A DNA stretch of 64,000 nt from Chalara sp. BL73. Its lineage: Eukaryota; Ascomycota; Leotiomycetes; Helotiales. The position numbers and the translations under genes are program-made. Below are positions 59,213 to 64,000 of this stretch, one piece after another. Each line of letters opens with the position of its first letter. Position 1 is the stretch's first letter. The notes under the pieces are model-generated. The model worked only from the letters and a program-made list of their open reading frames with translations. It did no database searches and had not been told where the DNA came from. The stretch spans positions 62,001 through 126,000 of the forward strand of contig CAKJVC010000172.1 of NCBI GenBank assembly GCA_918026815.1, given 5' to 3'.

Positions 59213-59646
59213 AAGATTGAATTTGAGAAATATATAGCCAGACTGAAGCTATTTCAAGACGCTCTTTGTACCTCCCCAAATTCGATGGCTAGAATATATC
59301 ATGTTGCAATCAAAGCCGGTTGTCAAGGACAATATCAAGATAGATCACATGATTTCAGTGGGCCAACTATCCTCCGGCTACTAGCCGCACTTATGCATTG
59401 CGAAAGATCAACAACTTTTTTTTTTTAATTTCTCAGGGATTAGTTTTATTTTATTAATTACTGTTTATTTAAGCTTTTAGAATAATATTACTTTTACTGT
59501 GTACTCTCAAGCCTATGTTTACCGCTGGTGACCCTTACACCGCCCCTTTTCCGCTCGCTTAACGGATCGACACGCTCACGTCGTCCCACTTGCAAACTCT
59601 GCAAAAAAATTAGTAGAAAAAATGCTAAAAAAGCAGATGAAATATT
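59213..59646. other. Intergenic
   Basis: 3' flank of the precursor, including a poly-T tract near 59417. Nothing else seen. Confidence 0.5.
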
Positions 59647-59717
59647 GACCTGCGCAGGGATCGAACCTGCAATCTCCTGATTCGTAGTCAGACGCCTTGC
59701 CATTGGGCCAGCAGGCC
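59647..59717 (-). tRNA. tRNA-Arg (ACG)
   Basis: 71 nt on the minus strand, no intron. Acceptor arms GGCCTGC and GCAGGTC pair with one G-U. Anticodon arm CTGA-CTACGAA-TCAG has T33 and anticodon ACG; the T-arm is TGCAGG-TTCGATC-CCTGCG-like. It sits inside the putative cluster, between the precursor and the flavin oxidoreductase. Confidence 0.92.
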
Positions 59718-60902
59718 ATACTTTGTTGCATATCTGAGTTTTGCGTTTTGTATTTGGCTACATACGTAGAATAAAAACCAGCTGTATGGGATAACAGGGC
59801 GGCAGAGGCACCCCTGAACTGGAGCGATACTTCTAAACCCTCATAATGTTTAATTATTTTGCGGAGATCCTTTGAAAGATCAGTAGTTATTTCAGGAAAC
59901 GAAAACATACCAATGCTCGCCTCGCTCCGCAGGTCTCTCCAGTAGCGCTGATCGAGCTTGCTTCTATACTAATTGCCCTTTATATGTATATTAGTTACCA
60001 TAGGAGACCTACGGGATATCATGCCTTTCACTCCGGGATCTGTAGATTCACCTCCTTACAGGCTCCACCTTCCCGCGCCAGACTACATCATAAGGAGCAC
60101 TATGGTGCATCGATATGTTTTAATCCGACGCTGCCTGCTTCCTGTAGCAGCCATTTCAGAAAAATATGTTTACACATCAATTTTGCCAGTTGATATGGCT
60201 GATGCTAGCCTCTAATCCTGGCCAAGTCTCTGGCGTTAAGCCATTTAGCATTTGGCGCACATAATTTTAGCCTTAGGTCCGCAAACAAGTCAGGAAAACA
60301 AAAATAATTTGTCCCCCTTTTTATATCAATAAGGCTGTGATTCATTAGAATACAACAGCTGGCCATACAACCCGCTTGTCGTTTAATCCGGGCTCCCACA
60401 ATTATTTTGGAACAATGTATACAATGGGCCTATCTTCAGATTCGTTATGGGAGGACTCATTATGAAACCATTGGATTAAGTACTGCCACTTTCTCATAAA
60501 ATGCCCTGGGCCTTTCCATAATCAAAGCAGGAAATCTTCCGACTCCGCCTTGGCATTTGCAATATGGCTTACGGTAGCTCAATATCATATGCAGCGTCAT
60601 GCATACATGCTTATTAACATATAATTTTCACTGTCCATTGGCTACCGTATGTATCTCGAAAGTACCGTGGTCTTTTGCTTCAAGATAACGGGGCTCCGGC
60701 AAGCCAATATAGCAGTACTATTCACAAATGCGGGATAAACGGGAAGTCCAAGGCATTGTTCTATAAATCCCACATCTCCCCTCAGCATTTCCATATCGAA
60801 TATGATATACTACCATTTTATATTGATTTGATCGGCACCCAACAGTTTATCCTTCCTTGACACCTCGAGTTATTCCTTTGTCATATTAATTATACACGCA
60901 CC
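59718..60902. other. Intergenic, flavin oxidoreductase promoter side
   Basis: No gene supported. It includes a CGG-N4-CCG element at 60689-60698, listed separately. Confidence 0.5.
60689..60698. promoter_or_regulatory. CGG-GGCT-CCG element
   Basis: Inverted CGG pair with 4-nt spacing, the same geometry as the two elements between oxidase and precursor, about 205 bp upstream of the flavin oxidoreductase ATG. Confidence 0.4.
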
Positions 60903-62490
<1,588 letters not shown>

Positions 62491-64000
62491 ATGGGTGTAT
62501 TTGAAGCGCATAATATTTTTCAAATGTTGGTTGAACTTTCAAGCTTGCAATCAACCATGCTCTCATGATTTCGGCTGAGATATTCATTCCTCTTGATTAC
62601 AATTCACAGCGATCAGCCAAGATGCAAGTGACGAATCCTTAAAGTAGTACAGAGCGTAGCTCGGAAGGAACAGTCATGCTGTCTTTGTCCTTCTAGCACT
62701 CTTCCACTCGTGTCCTACTGTTCAGAGGCAAAATTCAAGTTCTGATTACGCGTCTCAGAATACAGTATTCGTCACATTCCTCATCATCTCTAGGGGATTC
62801 TGATTACCCAGCGAGGCACATTCTCTGGCCCCCAACACTCAGCTGAACAATCCATCCCTCATCTGAGAAAAAGAAAAAAAAAAAAAACAGGGAAAATTGG
62901 GAAAATATTCGAAAGCCATGGAATCAATGAGGCAATTAGGACTTGTGGATTCTTTGTGTGTGAAAATACTTTGGAAAATCGAATCTGATACCATCTGTAC
63001 TAAACCACGATCAAGTATAAGGGGTGTATATCAGGTGCTAGCATGCTGTGGATAGAATATGGGGCCTTATTTTTCAGGCAACAATAATACGCAATGAACT
63101 GACATCCTGGTTCCTTCAAACGATGTAGGTGAAAGCTGAAGGTGGACGATGGGAGTGAACGGCTGCGACGGGAGATAGCAAATTTGATGTCGCCATGACA
63201 GTGCCACGCTCTCGTAACTCAAATATTCATGTCTCCACTTTGGAATGCGAAACAAAACCCGACCCAACCGTGTCGGATGACCGTGGAACATATTAAATTT
63301 GCAATTATTAACGCAGACGTGGGGGGAGAGAAAGCAAAAATGACCACACGACCAACTGGCCAAGCACGAAGGAATGAGGTCAATACCTGGATTTGCAATC
63401 ATCCACTGCACCTCTTGCGGCAGAAAACGAAGCCAACACGAGAATTTTTCATCAATCCTTGTTGGGCTGAGCTGATGGTTGCACACCAAAGGCAGTGCTG
63501 ACGTGTCAAAGTGTGAGCGAGCGCAAGCAGATGCTGTATGCCTGCGCTTGCATAGATATTGGCTTGGCCGACAGGGTCAAGTTTGAGGTCGTGATTCCTG
63601 CCCGATAGCGCTCATCCTGTGCTTCCTTCGGTGCCGCCGATCGCGAATGGCTGTGCTATTGAATGCGCGCGCATTCAAGTCCTGCTCATTTCCACATTTC
63701 TGCTCGTTGATTGACAGCGTGACCAGTCAAAGACGCCGTTTCCTGACACAGCCTCCACGGAGCACCCCTCCATTGTCATGAAATCTGCCTCGCTTCTTGT
63801 TTGTCCATCCTTTGACGACACCAAAATCTGACCCGCCACAGTCAGTAGGTGGCTCTCGAGATGACTCTTCCTGTGGTATGGTGATTTCCCGGTTCCCAAC
63901 CGTTTCGGGTATGCTCTTTGTTCGGATTTTTGACGGAGTCTGCGGAAGGAGCAAGGTACTATGTTTGTCTTTCTCACTAAGGCCAGATCTGGTCACAGAT
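62491..64000. other. Right end of window, no gene supported
   Basis: 1.5 kb beyond the flavin oxidoreductase. A pure-A run lies near 62878. Minus-strand open segments at 63067-63489 and 63675-63996 have neither start context nor a recognisable family; a gene entering from the right edge cannot be excluded. Confidence 0.45.

Noticed and set aside
59576..59908. Minus-strand open frame of 110 codons near the RiPP precursor
   Set aside because: It runs straight through the tRNA-Arg gene and shows no domain; the frame is a by-product of the tRNA sequence.

Overview
The window looks like nuclear DNA of a filamentous ascomycete (Pezizomycotina). Genes are split by short introns of about 48-90 nt with GTRAGT-type donors and YAG acceptors. 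There are Zn2Cys6 regulators, a HET/NB-ARC/TPR NOD-like receptor, an INO80 Arp8 subunit, a CSC1-type channel, a fungal BAR protein, and a tRNA gene with a canonical nuclear intron. I cannot fix the class; Eurotiomycetes or Leotiomycetes would both fit.

Layout. 0-10 kb: MFS transporter, D-serine dehydratase-like PLP enzyme, Zn2Cys6 regulator, and divergent from it a haloacid-dehalogenase-like hydrolase. 10-14 kb: two small zinc-ribbon-like loci (one frameshifted) and a sugar transporter. 16-19.4 kb: HET-NB-ARC-TPR receptor that ends in what looks like a nonsense mutation. 21.9-26 kb: cytochrome P450 facing a second Zn2Cys6 regulator tail to tail. 27-39 kb: conserved housekeeping block (BAR protein, tRNA-Met, CSC1 channel, unknown four-helix membrane protein, Arp8). 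40-52 kb: secreted unknown protein, a possibly broken unknown locus, secreted aspartic protease, methyltransferase with a shifted C-terminus, nucleoside-hydrolase-like protein and a P-loop kinase-like protein.

54-62.5 kb: the most interesting part. A small secreted precursor (109 aa) carries a signal peptide and four near-identical repeats, three of them ending in the Kex2 site Lys-Arg and all containing an invariant Ala-Thr-Tyr. It is divergently transcribed from a UstYa-like (DUF3328) oxidase. An S33/TAP-type alpha/beta hydrolase and an Old Yellow Enzyme-type flavin oxidoreductase flank the pair. This is the architecture of a fungal dikaritin-type RiPP cluster (the ustiloxin, phomopsin and asperipin class), with a core sequence I do not recognise. 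CGG-N4-CCG palindromes, the classical Zn2Cys6 target, occur twice in the precursor/oxidase intergenic region and once upstream of the flavin oxidoreductase, which suggests co-regulation.

Exon joins were worked out by eye from splice signals and reading phase. Protein family calls rest on motifs recognised by reading; no database search was possible.
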